Shown one piece after another: positions 22,652-33,606 of a stretch of DNA of 64,000 nucleotides. This DNA is from Bimuria novae-zelandiae CBS 107.79. Its lineage: Eukaryota > Ascomycota > Dothideomycetes > Pleosporales > Didymosphaeriaceae. Below the pieces are notes generated by a model that saw nothing but the letters and a program-made list of their open reading frames with translations, was not told the DNA's origin and ran no database searches. The translations under genes were made by a program, and so were the position numbers. The first letter of the stretch is position 1, and every line of letters begins with the position of its first letter. Location of the stretch: the NCBI GenBank assembly GCA_010015655.1, contig ML976656.1:328165-392164 (forward strand). The letters run 5' to 3'.

Positions 22652-24890
22652 ATGAACATTAATGATGATTTTCACAGTTCCAAGCCTTCTTTAAACATTT
22701 CACACGACCTTAGCAACGCACCGAGAAGGTTGGAATCTGAGCGATTGCGCTCTGGCTCCAATAGTCCAGAGCCGCACGATCGCAAGCGAAAGTCCGCATT
22801 GGTGTGGTTTCAATCGATCTTTACCAAACCGTAAATTGGTCTCCAAAGCCGGAAAAAGCGCAGTCGCTGCTACGGTTAGAAGTGGGGTGTGACACTTGGA
22901 GTATGCACCGGCACGTTCGTGCTCCTGATTAATTGTACGTTCATGATCATCGGTGCGTGTGTTGAATCAAGTTACCAAGGAGGCATCGCAACACTGTTCA
23001 CAGGATCAGGGGGTCTGGTCCCAAGATTCAGCACGTTTTTACACGTCTTGATCAGCTTCCTCAGCACTTTGCTGCTTAGTGCCAGCAATTATGCCATGCA
23101 GGTCCTGTCACCACCCACACGAACTGAATGCGTGCAAGCCCACAAGGAGGGCAGCTGGCTCGATATTGGGATACTCAGCCTACGGAATATCAGGAAAATT
23201 TCGACTCGTAGGAGAAATCTCTGGTTGATGCTAGGCCTCTCATCAATTCCACTGCATTAGTTGTGAGTCTCGAAAAGAAGCTTATAAAGGAGATGTTGCC
23301 CAGAGCAGCTACAATGCCAGTATATTTCAAGTTGTGACCGAAAATGAGTATCATGTTGAATTGATCGAATATAATTCTCCAGAGTGGCAATACATGAACG
23401 CCTCCATCTCGAACAACGTAACTGGCTTATCGAAATTATCCGTAGCAAAAATCAAGCCTTCATGTGATCAGCAATACGCTTCCGAGTTCGGCGATATTTC
23501 CCTAAGCGTTCTGAGCATCAATTACGAATTCAGCACGAATATGTCGGGTCCGATCGATGATGGCTCCCACAGACGCGCATATGAGGCCAGCCGCAACCGT
23601 AGTATTGTCCTCCCGTCTTTTCTAGATGCCTGCCAACGTCGAAGATGGCAATATTCGAAACTGGATTGCTGAATTCAACGATGCAGGAAGAATATGGGCT
23701 TACGCACTCAAGAGGGACTGGTAGCATGAAGCAGACTACTTTGTGGCACTTGTAACCGTGAATTTGGATAGTGGATATTCTCTTCCCGGTCGTCGAAACT
23801 CCAGGATTCAAATGAGCCTTCCGTTCTTGTTAATCGTGATAGCTTGCAATACCACCAAGGTGGCATAACTGGTCTTCACGGTAATAAAGATGAATCTGGG
23901 AAAATAAGTACCCTTAGTGACCCTTAGTGATGCTACCACAGCATTCTCGGAGCTAGACGAACCCGGCAGAATGAGATCGGAGGTGATGCAGCTAGGTGGG
24001 ATAGACGATGTAGGGGCGTTTGGGAGACGAAAAGGGTACGCTATGGCTATGCAATTAGCTGGTGGAAGCGAGTCACCCTAGTCGTTGTGTGAGTTTCAAA
24101 AGTCCGCTTCAGTCCGTGATGTATCAACGCTAAACATAATCAGGGCGACGTTGTCTCCATTTGCTATGGTTTTTACTCCTTCGCTGGCTCTTCAAGGAAA
24201 AATGTGTCTACAGTCTTGGGGCACAGCATCGTCTTCCCGCTTTACTGTCGGCCAGCAGAGATTCGACGGAAGCGCTACATCACGACTAGCATTCGTAGCA
24301 AACTCCCCGCAGCTTCTTCTCTCCTTTGTATACCTGTACTTCAATAACCTCTTCACATCCATGGCCGTCGCATTGGAATGGAATAGTCTGGGAAGAGAGC
24401 GGAAAGGTCTACGCGTCACCAAACCTTGAGGCCAGCAGCGTCAGAGGTATTTTTTGCAGCTCCCACTTAGATGGGGGATACCGCTCACCAACGCTTTCAG
24501 CGGAATTCTGCACTGGCTAATGTCGCAAACGCTCTTCCTGGTTCGACTGGACAAATACAACATAGACGGTGTGCTCAGAGGAATCATCCGCGGCAGCATG
24601 TGGCTTCTCCAATTCAGCATTGCTGACACTCATCATAGCGTTGGCTTTGCTTGTCGGGTTGGTGACCAACCTTGCATGTCGTTCGTTCGACGCGCATATA
24701 CCCTTTGCAGGAACGTGCAGTTGGGTGATCAGTGCCGCTTGTTACCCTAATAAAGAAGAAACCACACCGTGGTTGGAGAAAGTGAAATAGGGCGTGGTCT
24801 CTGAGAAGGATCAAGCGGGTGAGACTATCGGACATTGTTCGTTTTCAGCACGACGCGTTGGCACACCGAAAGTCGGATCGAGATACGAGT
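22652..24890 (+). pseudogene. DUF6536-family membrane protein pseudogene
   Basis: Remains of a fungal DUF6536 multi-pass membrane protein (family function unknown). One frame runs from ATG 22652 through MNINDDFHSSKPSLNISHDL and then KWGVTLGVCTGTFVLLINCT, VLISFLSTLLLSASNYAMQV and GSWLDIGILSLRNIRKISTR, the DUF6536 landmarks. Later parts are YNASIFQVVTENEYHVELIE, SPQLLLSFVYLYFNNLFTSM, SGILHWLMSQTLFLVRLDKY and ALLTLIIALALLVGLVTNLA. Lesions seen: TAA 22832-22834; TAG 22877-22879 where Trp is expected; TAG 23258-23260; TAA 23866-23868; a 10-bp tandem duplication at 23911-23930 that shifts the frame; TGA 24427-24429 (from CGA by one transition); a one-base frame offset near 24566-24570; TAG 24788-24790 where Trp is expected. 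An intron at about 23263-23310 is still recognisable. The gene is dead but not old, since motifs are well kept. Confidence 0.85.
23911..23930. repeat. 10-bp tandem duplication (CCCTTAGTGA x2)
   Basis: Two perfect adjacent copies. Removing one copy restores the reading KISTLSDATTAFSELDEP in the DUF6536 pseudogene, so the duplication is a frameshifting insertion. Confidence 0.9.
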
Positions 24891-26046
24891 GATGGGTCGT
24901 TGAAGACAGTAAAAGAAAAAGCTTACGAGTGATAACGCGCGCTGCTGCTTAATTCTCTTATATTGGTTTTTAATCTTCTAATACAGCACGTGTTCTGTCA
25001 GCGTACTCCTAAAACATTACTTATTAAAGTTATTGTCTTCGAGTTTTTAAAACACACACACACACACATTATTCCTAGAACGCATTAATAGTACATTCCC
25101 TGGGAGAAAAGTGCCTTACTAATATAATAAATCTAAGCGGCTGCTATCTGCAGTCGCGTGAGCGTGAGCGTGTTCGTGGGTGTGGAAGAAGAGTGCGAAG
25201 AGCGTTTAATTAAAAGGAGTATTTATAGCGAGCGTAGTTTATTCAAGAATAAGAACCAGGCTTGGATTTCCTTCCAAGAGTGTTAACGCAGTAAGGGAAC
25301 TTAGTTATATGTATACGCAAAGAAAAAAAGCTGTTTCCGTTGCGCAAAGACCACGAAAGGACAAGTGTCCATTCGACCAGCTGCTCAGTTAATAGCGAGC
25401 GTAGTAGATGCGTCAAGGCTGTTAAGGCTATTAAGCTATTAAGAAGAGTCAGAAGCTCTGCTAGGTGAAGGAGCGCCCTACTGAGGAACTAGGCTGCCGT
25501 TTGCCGTCTAGGAATTTATGTTCTAAAAGGTAGCGCGATGCCAAAGATAAATAAGGGGTAGTGAGACTACTAGGGAACGACCGTTTGTATTTTCCCGCTC
25601 CTCATTAACGTCGTATGAACAAACAAGCGTCTTTTTCGACCGCCAGCCTGTTACCAAGCAAACAGACAGCTGCTGCGGACTCTTACTATAAAACTATAAA
25701 ATACAACGCTGTTTCATAGTTAGAGCCCTATCTTACTCCACTGAATATTTATTCTCCTCTTTGGGATAGTGAGCATTCTCCAGCCTCTTATACAACGCGC
25801 ATGCTCGATTTCAGACCCGTGTAGTCAGTTCATCAATAAAATGCCTCATTTTAATACAAGAAAAGCTACGCTGCGGCTACGGGGAGTATAATAGCGCCCA
25901 ATCCCCTGAAAAGCATCACTCGGGCTCGACTTATCGAACACTGATCGTTCTCTGCCCAGCGCGTCCTAACGACGACAGTCAGTTCTCGACACTCACAGCT
26001 GACTCAAGCGGTACAAACAAGTACATTGTATAGTTACCTAAAAGTC
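24891..26046. other. AT-rich, gene-free tract
   Basis: Over 1 kb with many TA steps, stop codons in all frames, an (AC)n run at about 25052-25068 and a short repeated phrase AGCGAGCGTAGT near 25230 and 25395. Base composition differs sharply from the flanking genes. This looks like a transposon remnant degraded by CpA to TpA transitions, but I cannot identify the element. Confidence 0.45.
25052..25068. repeat. (AC)8 dinucleotide repeat
   Basis: Uninterrupted alternating AC read directly from the sequence, within the AT-rich tract. Confidence 0.9.
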
Positions 26047-27345
26047 CTAATAACTGACCGCCACGCCCCCCGGCAACTCCTTCAACCACCCACCATCCGT
26101 GCCCACGTTCTCCGGCACCTGCTGCGCCTTCTTACACGCCATGCTGTCCTTGGCCGACTGTATCTTGAGCACGCTGCAGTTCGCGTTTGCGCACTTGCCG
26201 GTGGGCAGGGCGTCCATGGCGCGCTGGAGGGAGTCGTCTTTCCAGCCGAAGAGGTAGTCGCCGTGCTGACCGTAGCCGGTGCTGGGGTCGCGTCAGCTTG
26301 AGAAGGATGTGGTTGGGGGGGGGGGGGGGGCGCTTACCCGTCACCGAAAGAGTAGACAAAAGGCTGCTTGCCGTTCTTGTACCATGCGTCGTTCTTGTAG
26401 CGGCCTGTGTCCCACATGACTTCGTACCTGTGCACATGGTGGCGTTAGCTGTCATTCTCCCTATACAACCAGCCCGCCAGCCAGCCAATCTCGAGAAACC
26501 GAAACGGTCTTGTCACTCACATAACCTGCGGAATCGCCACCGGATGCGTACTCGGACACTTCGGGCTCCCCAACCCCCCGCCATTACTATACGCCACATG
26601 ACTCTTATGATCCGGACTATCCAGATTAACGCCATCCCAGCAGGACGGAAAAATCACCGTCGCCCTAATGCCCTTCGGACAATACTTCGCAGGCAGCTCA
26701 GCCGTATCTTTACCATCGCAGGGAGCGAAGCCTTCGCCGTTTCCGAGGCAGCGGTGGCAGATAGACGCCTTGTTCTTGGAGGACTTCAACATGGGGTCCC
26801 CCGCGATCATGCGGAAGCCCGGCTTGAAGGCTGTCATTTTGTTGTTCACGGCGGAGTACGGCATGTAGTACACCGTCATGCCGCCGTCTTGCTGGAGGCC
26901 GACGTTGGCGAATTGCGGGACGCGCTGGAAGGTGCCGTTTTCGGGCGATTTGAAGTAGAGAGAGGCGGTCCAGTAGTTGCTGAAGTCCTGGGTGCGCGGG
27001 GTGGTTAGTGGATACCAGAAATTGTAGGAAGGAAGGGATGGGGGTACGCACTTCGGAGTAGGTACAGCTGGTGCACGTTGACTTGGAAGGGGGATCGTAT
27101 TTGGCGGGCTCCATCTGTACATGTTATTAGAGAAGGTGAGTACATTGGAGGAGTGCCGGGCGTACAGTGAGGTTGAAGCTGTTTCCTCCGATGATCTGAT
27201 GCGTGTGAGGAGAAGGGTTGGCGCCGGGGGCGACGAGCGGATCAGCGCGCTCGACGGTGAGCTGCGAGCAGGCAAAGCGCAACATGTTCTGTGCGGACGC
27301 AGACTGCGCAAGCAGCGCGCTGATGGTAAGCGTGTTCCAAAGCAT
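26047..27345 (-). CDS. Secreted DUF1996-domain protein
   Basis: Fungal secreted protein of the DUF1996 family, whose function is not established. Five exons: 27345-27166, 27114-27052, 26987-26521, 26427-26338, 26281-26047; 344 aa, frame intact across all introns, TAG stop. The signal peptide is MLWNTLTISALLAQSASAQ. Family landmarks follow in order: LRFACSQLTVERADPLVAPG, then PSPHTHQIIGGNSFNLT, CTSCTYSEDFSNYWTASLYF, FRMIAGDP, KGIRATVIFPSCWDGVNLDS, DHKSHVAYSNGG, MYEVMWDTGRY and GYGQHGDYLFGW. The conserved His/Asp pattern (PSPHTHQ, CWDG, DHKSH) hints at metal binding or catalysis, but this is inference. The fourth intron (56 bp) contains a run of 16 C on the coding strand. The protein ends soon after the domain, with no WSC repeats or GPI signal. 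Confidence 0.92.
26315..26330. repeat. G16 homopolymer inside a DUF1996 intron
   Basis: Sixteen consecutive G on the plus strand (C on the coding strand), just inside the 5' end of the 56-bp intron at 26282-26337. Confidence 0.9.
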
Positions 27346-28265
27346 TGCGATATTTCTTTGTTCAGTACGATAGGAATAACGCGTGCAGGTTAACTTGGTG
27401 GAATACCTTGGAGATATACTTTGCCAAGTTCACCCGCACTCTTTCTCTGCACTAGCATGTAGAGTATTGAGATAACATCCCGAAGCTTGTGACTGTGCTT
27501 GAGATTGACTGCAAGGGTGGCTTCCGCATTTTGGAATAGAGTTGCCCAACCAGGAGCTCTAGAGTTGAGCATGTCGCGGATTTTGTGGACGGTTAATATG
27601 TTTCGCTGGCCGGGAGTTGTTGTATGAGTGCCGAATGTAACACCGTTTAAGTTGCGAATCAATCTAAGCTTCCTAATTAGTTTACCCCACAGTGTCTATC
27701 TCTTCGGCCTGTGGGGAAGGACAAGCATCAAGGGTATTGAGAAAAGCTTGCACAACGTGGGAGCTGTGGCGATGTGACTATCGTGGGTGTGGTTTGTCGG
27801 TTGGAATAAGCTTTTTGGATGAGACGACCATGACTTCAGCAATGTATGCAGGCATCTCAGGTCGCGCGTAGAGTACGTCTGTCCAGTTTTGTTATATTAT
27901 ACGCCAGGCAAATATACCTCCATTCTTCTAGTAGGTATTGTCCACTCGGTCGTAGAAGAAATTGGGGGAAGGCGGTATTTGAATTATGTTTTTCATATAG
28001 GATGGAGTAGGTGGATTACTCTATTGTTTGGGATGTATGAGGGTACCTAGCTGTCCGAACGGGTGCCCTTCATTCCAAAGTTATGGAGGTACCTCGATAC
28101 TGGCACCGCTGGTTGAAGCCATCTCCCTAGCTTCACCTACGTCTGCCAGCTAACCGTCCAAACAAGCTCTATCATCTGCCGGGCCCCACACGCGCACACA
28201 TGCACTATACAAGCGGCGATCCGTATCCACCTCGACGTCCTCCCACCCTCACTACGTAGCCCCCT
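27346..28265. other. Intergenic stretch
   Basis: Between the DUF1996 start and the end of the RTA1-type gene, both minus strand. A 90-codon frame at 27390-27662 has no motif. No supported gene. Confidence 0.45.
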
Positions 28266-29007
28266 CTATCCAGTCCCATCCCAGACCTTGTCGGTAGACA
28301 ATGCCGGCCCATCGGGACGACGCTGGTACGGTCCATTCGCAACGAACTTCGCGAGCTCGATGTCGGTCCGCGCGGGACCCTGAAGTCCACGCTGGGACAT
28401 CGGACCCGGATGTCCAATGCCAAAAAAGGCGACCGCGGCGCACATGACCCTACACAGTCAGTAACCTCCCCATCCAACGCACAAACATCCCAAGCACCAG
28501 CAGCATCCTCCAGCACCTCAAATATCAAACACCAGAGGCTTCCCCCAGCACCTCAAATCCCAAGCTCCAGAAGCACCCAAGCACCAGCAGCCCCCCCAAA
28601 AAAAAAGAAAAAGAGAAAGAAAAATAGGACTTACACTTCTTCGAACACGACAAACTCCATCTGCCTCCTAAACCCCTCCCTAAAATAGCCTCCCCTCAAC
28701 TCCACAATGCGATAAACACACCTTACCAGTATAAGCAGCATCGCCGCGAAGCTGAACCCCAGATGAGCCTTGCACTCCCGGGCGAGTCCGGACTTTGGAT
28801 GCCTCCTTTGAAAGACAACGAGGTAGTCCACAAAACACACCGAGAAAAGACTGAGGACGGCAACTTGGAAGATGAGGCCCGCCTTGGAAACGTCGATGCT
28901 TGTGTTGATGTCGTGAAGGGGGTTACCGGTGGCCGAGAGCGCGCCGCCGGTAGCTTGCAGGACGAGGCAGATTACGTCGAGCGGGATGAAGATGGCGTAG
29001 AGAAGCG

Positions 29008-29053
<46 letters not shown>

Positions 29054-29619
29054 CGCGAGAGATGCGCGTCTGCCCTAAGGATGCTGCGGACCGGGCGGTT
29101 TGTGTTAGCACTTCGCAAATAGAGGATTACTCCCGGGCACCTAGACGGTGGAGGGGTGGAGAAAAAGGGAGGGGACGTACAACTGCGCCAACAAGCCGTA
29201 GACAGCTGCGCAGTAGAACACGGGCGCAATCGTAATACACACTACCCCCGACAGCTTCTCGCTCATCTCTCTCCCCTCTCCTTTCCATAACACATACCAA
29301 TCTGCACCAAGAAAGCCGTGAAGCCAAACGGATTCGCATTCAGCATAAGGCGCCCGGCATACCCAACAATCTGCAACACGCACCCCGCAACCATGCACGC
29401 CGCATACTACCAAGTCTTGTACCTAACGCCCTGCGCCGCGTGCACGAGCATCAGCGCAGCGAAGACAGCGAGGAGCGCCGCGTTAGCTACGACGGAAGGG
29501 CGGTACTGGAACACGCTCAGACTAAGCGGGCAGGTGTCGAGGGTGCAGTTAGAATCAATGCCGAAGCCGACGCGCACGTTACCGTCGGGGCCGACGTCGT
29601 GGGTGGTGATCTCAGCCAT
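28266..29619 (-). pseudogene. RTA1-like seven-helix membrane protein gene with an in-frame TAG
   Basis: RTA1-family proteins are fungal seven-helix membrane proteins linked to lipid translocation and stress or azole resistance. Exon 1 (29619-29298) encodes DSNCTLDTCPLSLSVFQYRP and SVVANAALLAVFAALMLVHA. It then meets TAG at 29407-29409 in the context KTW-stop-YAACMVAGCVLQIVGYAGR, where the family has Trp-Trp or Trp-Phe. Reading continues cleanly past the stop to NPFGFTAFLVQI. The 29242-29297 intron leads to VCITIAPVFYCAAVYGLLAQ. An exon from about 29008 to 28635 carries ALLYAIFIPLDVICLVLQAT and RCVYRIVELRGGYFREGF, and the last exon (28449-28266) has IGHPGPMSQRGLQ. A 44-nt G/C homopolymer (29010-29053) interrupts the second/third exon junction, which I cannot resolve. 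Otherwise the coding sequence is in good shape: a recent pseudogene, a nonsense allele, or a codon corrected at the RNA level. Confidence 0.7.
29010..29053. repeat. 44-nt poly-G tract
   Basis: Forty-four consecutive G on the plus strand, C on the coding strand of the RTA1-type gene, immediately 5' of the codons for ALLYAIFIPLD. Length in the true genome may differ because such runs are hard to sequence and assemble. Confidence 0.85.
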
Positions 29620-30678
29620 AGCTGACAGGCGTCGCGATGAATGCTATCAGAGAGAGAAGTAGGTTTTAGAGAGTTGGGCAGGTTAGGTTCCAATGACGGG
29701 GTTTTTAAAGCGCGTGTGTAGCGAGCCTGGGTGAACCGTGGAAACGTACGGAAAGAGGGTAGAGTGAAGTGAGTGAGAGTGAGAGTGAGAGTGAGCGGGA
29801 GTGTGGGTCGTTTCCCGTAGACGAACCGGTACGGTCAACAGCGCGTACATATACACGTGCTAGAAGCCCGACACGCCAGACAGACAAGAACGAATTACAC
29901 AACTTTTGAAAAGCCCTTCGTGAAGCTCAAGGCCGCGTTGATAAAGCCAGACCACACTCGTTCACGACAGGTAGCCAGGTCGCACTTGGGCTCACAAACG
30001 CGGGATCAAAATTACGACCGCTGTAGCTGCTTCCGCCCCGGCTCAAACAAGATTGGAAAAAAAAATGCAAGGTAGGGAAGATCTTGTGAAGGTAGAAGCG
30101 AAAATGAACCGTCATATGAAGCTGCAGCACGTGAACTGGTAACTTAGGTCCCTGGCTCGTACGCCGTGTTCCAGTGCACCAGCGTGCACACTGCCCCAAG
30201 CAGGTTGCACTCTAGCTACCAGCGTTGCTGAATAGGAGTCTTGGTGCGTATCGTCGCGTCGGATTTTATGAACGTGGGCGTGTTGTTGTTGAGCTCCGCT
30301 GGGCGGGGGCGTACCGAAGAAGCACTGCTGTAGGTTGCACATGTGAACGCGCAGCTGCTCGTGAAAAAGGTGTGAGGAAAAGAACTCGCGTCTACGGCAG
30401 CACATTGCGGATGATGAACTAAGACTGGATTCCAGACTACGACAATGGGGTAACAGGGGCACCAGACAAAGACCAAAAGAAAACCCTCTTACACATGGGC
30501 ACAAGGCACATATCCTAGTCCTTTCGCTAGAGCCATTCCCAACCAGCGCAGCGGCGGAGTCTGACTCAGCTCGCCAACCTTCCAAAACCGCTCACGTGTC
30601 CGCAACCTCACCTACCCTCGACACGGCGCTTAGGCTCCCTCGCGAGTCTTGCGGTAGCTGGCCTGCGCAATCACCGAA
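29620..30678. other. Intergenic stretch between the RTA1-type and BAR-protein genes
   Basis: Contains a GAGTGA-type short purine repeat near 29770-29800. Long open frames on both strands overlap and lack motifs. No supported gene. Confidence 0.45.
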
Positions 30679-32021
30679 TCAGTGGGGACTACGGTACTTT
30701 TGCTGTAAGGCAGACGATCAGAGCGTGTTCCCGACGGACGAAAGGTCAAGGTGGTATGAAGAGAGGAAGGAACGATTAGAAACCAGAGGAGTCGTGGCGA
30801 CGCACCTCTTGCTCTACCTGGAGCTGATCCACTACGGGAGCAAGTTCAGACAGGATCTCGTATGCCTTCTTGTGGTACTCGAGCTGGGCGGCGATGAGGT
30901 CCGCGAGGTTGCGCAGCGGCTCGGGGGTGTCGAGAACCTGCGTGCTCGTGTTAGCCGTCGCTTTCATACTGGCAGGGAATGGGTGACGCACGTTCTTCAT
31001 GACGCCGACAGCCTCCTCGGTCTGTCCCACAAACTCATCTTCCGCCTGCTCGATCTTCGCCCGCTGCTCCTCGGTGAGGTCCTCGTCGTTCAGCGTGTGT
31101 TGCTGCGACTTCTGGCCGGGCAGCGAGAAGGCACCGCCCTTGACGTTGGCCTTGGTGGCGTCCAGGTTGAGGCGCGCGTTCTCGACGGCCTTGCGGGCGC
31201 GCGTCGCAAACATGATGTTGGTGTTGAGCGTGGTGCTCCAGCCCGCCAGGAACTTGCTCTGGATCTGTGCATCCTGGGCCAGCCGAGCCTCTCCGACCCT
31301 CTCGCTGGCGACGGCGTACTTCTCGAGCGCCGTGGCCAGCGGGTCCTCGCCGGCACCGGCGTACTCGCCCTGCAGCGTGTGGGAGGCGTTGAGGGCGGCG
31401 CGGGCAACGGCGTGGCTGAACGTCTTGGGCTGCGGCTTCGCGGAGGGGGGCGCCGTCAGGGCCGCCTGGGCTTCGGCGGGGGAGGTCGCGGCGGAGAGCA
31501 GCTGGACCTTCTCGCCGACGGTGCGACCGAGGTCGTTGAAGGACTCGCGGATGTTGGTCGGGTAGTCGTAGGCCTCGTTGGAGTATTGTGAGCTGTGTAG
31601 TGAATGTTAATATTAGACGTGCCTTTTCGCATGCCGGGGTGTGTCGTACGTGACCTGGAGCATCTGGTTGTGCACCTTCTTCAGCGCATCCACGCGCTTC
31701 TCGAGCTCGATGTAGTCGGGCGGCAGCTGCGTCTGTCATGGCGACTGTTAGCATGTTTACAAACATACGCATGCATGCAGGCAGCTCCGCCCGTGGGAAC
31801 GAGCAGAGCTGCCAGCTACTCGCACCTTGTCGACATCCTGGCCGAGCGTCTCCTTCACCAGCTGCTGCGTGCGAGCTGCAAAGGGCGTGAACGAGGCACT
31901 GCAAAAGGCCATGTCAGCATATCGAGAGCTGCGCAACCTGCGTGCGAGAGCAGGCAGGACGTCTGGTGTGAGCGTACGAGATGTTCTTGCCAAAGGCGCC
32001 GAGTTTCTGAAGGTTCTCCAT
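30679..32021 (-). CDS. GVP36: Gvp36-type BAR-domain protein
   Basis: BAR-domain protein that binds curved membranes; yeast Gvp36 is on Golgi-derived vesicles and acts in endocytosis and actin organisation. Six exons: 32021-31978, 31898-31826, 31732-31650, 31592-30992, 30937-30806, 30702-30679; 318 aa, close to yeast Gvp36 (about 326). Landmarks: MENLQKLGAFGKN at the start, SFTPFAARTQQLVKETLGQD, LPPDYIELEKRVDALKKVHN, SQYSNEAYDYPTNIRES, FLAGWSTTLNTNIMFATRAR, KIEQAEDEFVGQTEEAVGVM and LRNLADLIAAQLEYHKKAYE. Long amphipathic helices fit the banana-shaped dimer. The last exon is only 24 nt (QKYRSPH-type end). It is preferred because GAG|GTGCGT and TTACAG are good splice sites, but reading through to TAA at 30776 remains possible and would give a different short tail. 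Confidence 0.87.
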
Positions 32022-33606
32022 GGTGACGTATCAACGAAATGCGCAGTGTGAGCTAGCTTTTGCAGTTGTTTGGGGTCGAGGCGTTGCGTCTGCGTCGAGC
32101 TTTCATGTGCCATCGCGCAACGGGGATGCATCTCTGGTGGTCCGTGGACCCTGCCCTCATCCGCCACTAAGCCGCATTGCGGCGTGTCAAAGGAAGCACT
32201 ATGAGTAGGTCCTCTCTCACAATACTCTTCTCTCGTCTCCCACTGCAAATCTTGCAAGCAGTATTGTAAGGTCAAGATCTGCATTAAGTCTTCACGTGAT
32301 CCCAGGAAGCCCAAGACCTCAGGCCAGCCCTACGCACTCACCCACGACACCGTGATACTCAAAGTGATACTCAAATGCAGCACTTCGTTCGATGGATGCA
32401 ACCTCCCAAATCCATATTTCAGACCGCTCGATTACCTTACCCCATATGATTTTGTTGCTACATCTCCCTTCGTGTTCGCTGGACGTGTGCTCTATATGCC
32501 GTGAACTCCATTACATGGGAGCCTCTGCACGCTTCCCAACATAGCAACAGCAACGCAGTGCGGCGCTGAGATTACATCCGCGGGTCTGCGTATGACAAAA
32601 TGTAAACGCATAACTTTGATCTAGCGGCGGGAACAACCTCCCAGTACTACTGTCACCATTGCGTCCTCACCGATGAGTGAGAGTATAGCGTGGGGAAGCA
32701 AGGAACCCCACACTATGCCAACCGCTATGAAACCTAGTGTAGAAGCGTGTTGAGGTCTAGAACGGAACAGGCTGCAAGCGCGTAAGCTCAAAGGGCTGAG
32801 GCCATATCAAAGTTCAAGCAAGGTGGTGGCACTGCAGTCTTTCGCGGGAGTGTCATCTGCACAAGGAAGATGATCGAGGGTGGAACCGTCTGAATTAGAT
32901 ATACTAGAGTAATGGTTACAAGAAGCGAAGAAGTCATCATCAGTAGACGTCGAAAGCGTCCACATCTGTGTTCCGAAAAAAGAGCACCATCGCCTTAAGG
33001 GAAGAGGTATACGATACGACGTCATACCACATGCTCGTCGTTCAAATAGGGTATCTCAACACGTTTTCGCACCTGGTTCGGGGCAAAGACAGCCGCACCC
33101 GGATCGGAGCAAACCAAACCTAAATGCCCCAACGCACCCTCCAATCTCCCTAAACTTTCGAGTTTTAGCCATTGCATGCATCGAGGTTGCGACTGCAAGG
33201 GAGCCCCCTCGCACACACGGTGCATGAATCTAGACCGCGGGAGAGACTGCTCAACAACATCCACGTCTGGTTCGACGTCGAAACAAGCTGCTGCGGGGAA
33301 CGACTTCCGCCATGTAGTGCGTTCCTTGCTGAGCTCTCTGTGGGGCCAGCCTCTCGCTAAAATGTGCTCAACAGAGGTCTAGCTCGCTGCATACTACGTC
33401 GTACCAGATGCCAACTGTACAAACGAAGCAAGCCACGCTCTATATTGTCGGCGAGGGTGCTACGAAACGCCATTCGGATCGTCTGAGACGCGGAGAGCCT
33501 TGTGCAATAGACAGTTTGCGCAAGTGCCACCATCCATGCACGCTTCCGCGATCGGGCGTCCCGTCGCTTTGTTCGACAGCGAAACCCAACGGCGGCCTTC
33601 TCAATG
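32022..33606. other. Intergenic stretch, about 1.6 kb
   Basis: Small open frames only (up to about 185 codons, overlapping the BAR-protein exons on the same strand in another frame). I see no supported gene; it contains the promoter side of the BAR-protein gene. Confidence 0.45.

Noticed and set aside
28972..29229. Poly-proline open frame across the 44-nt tract
   Set aside because: Artefact of translating a C homopolymer; the RTA1-type gene reads on the same strand in another frame.
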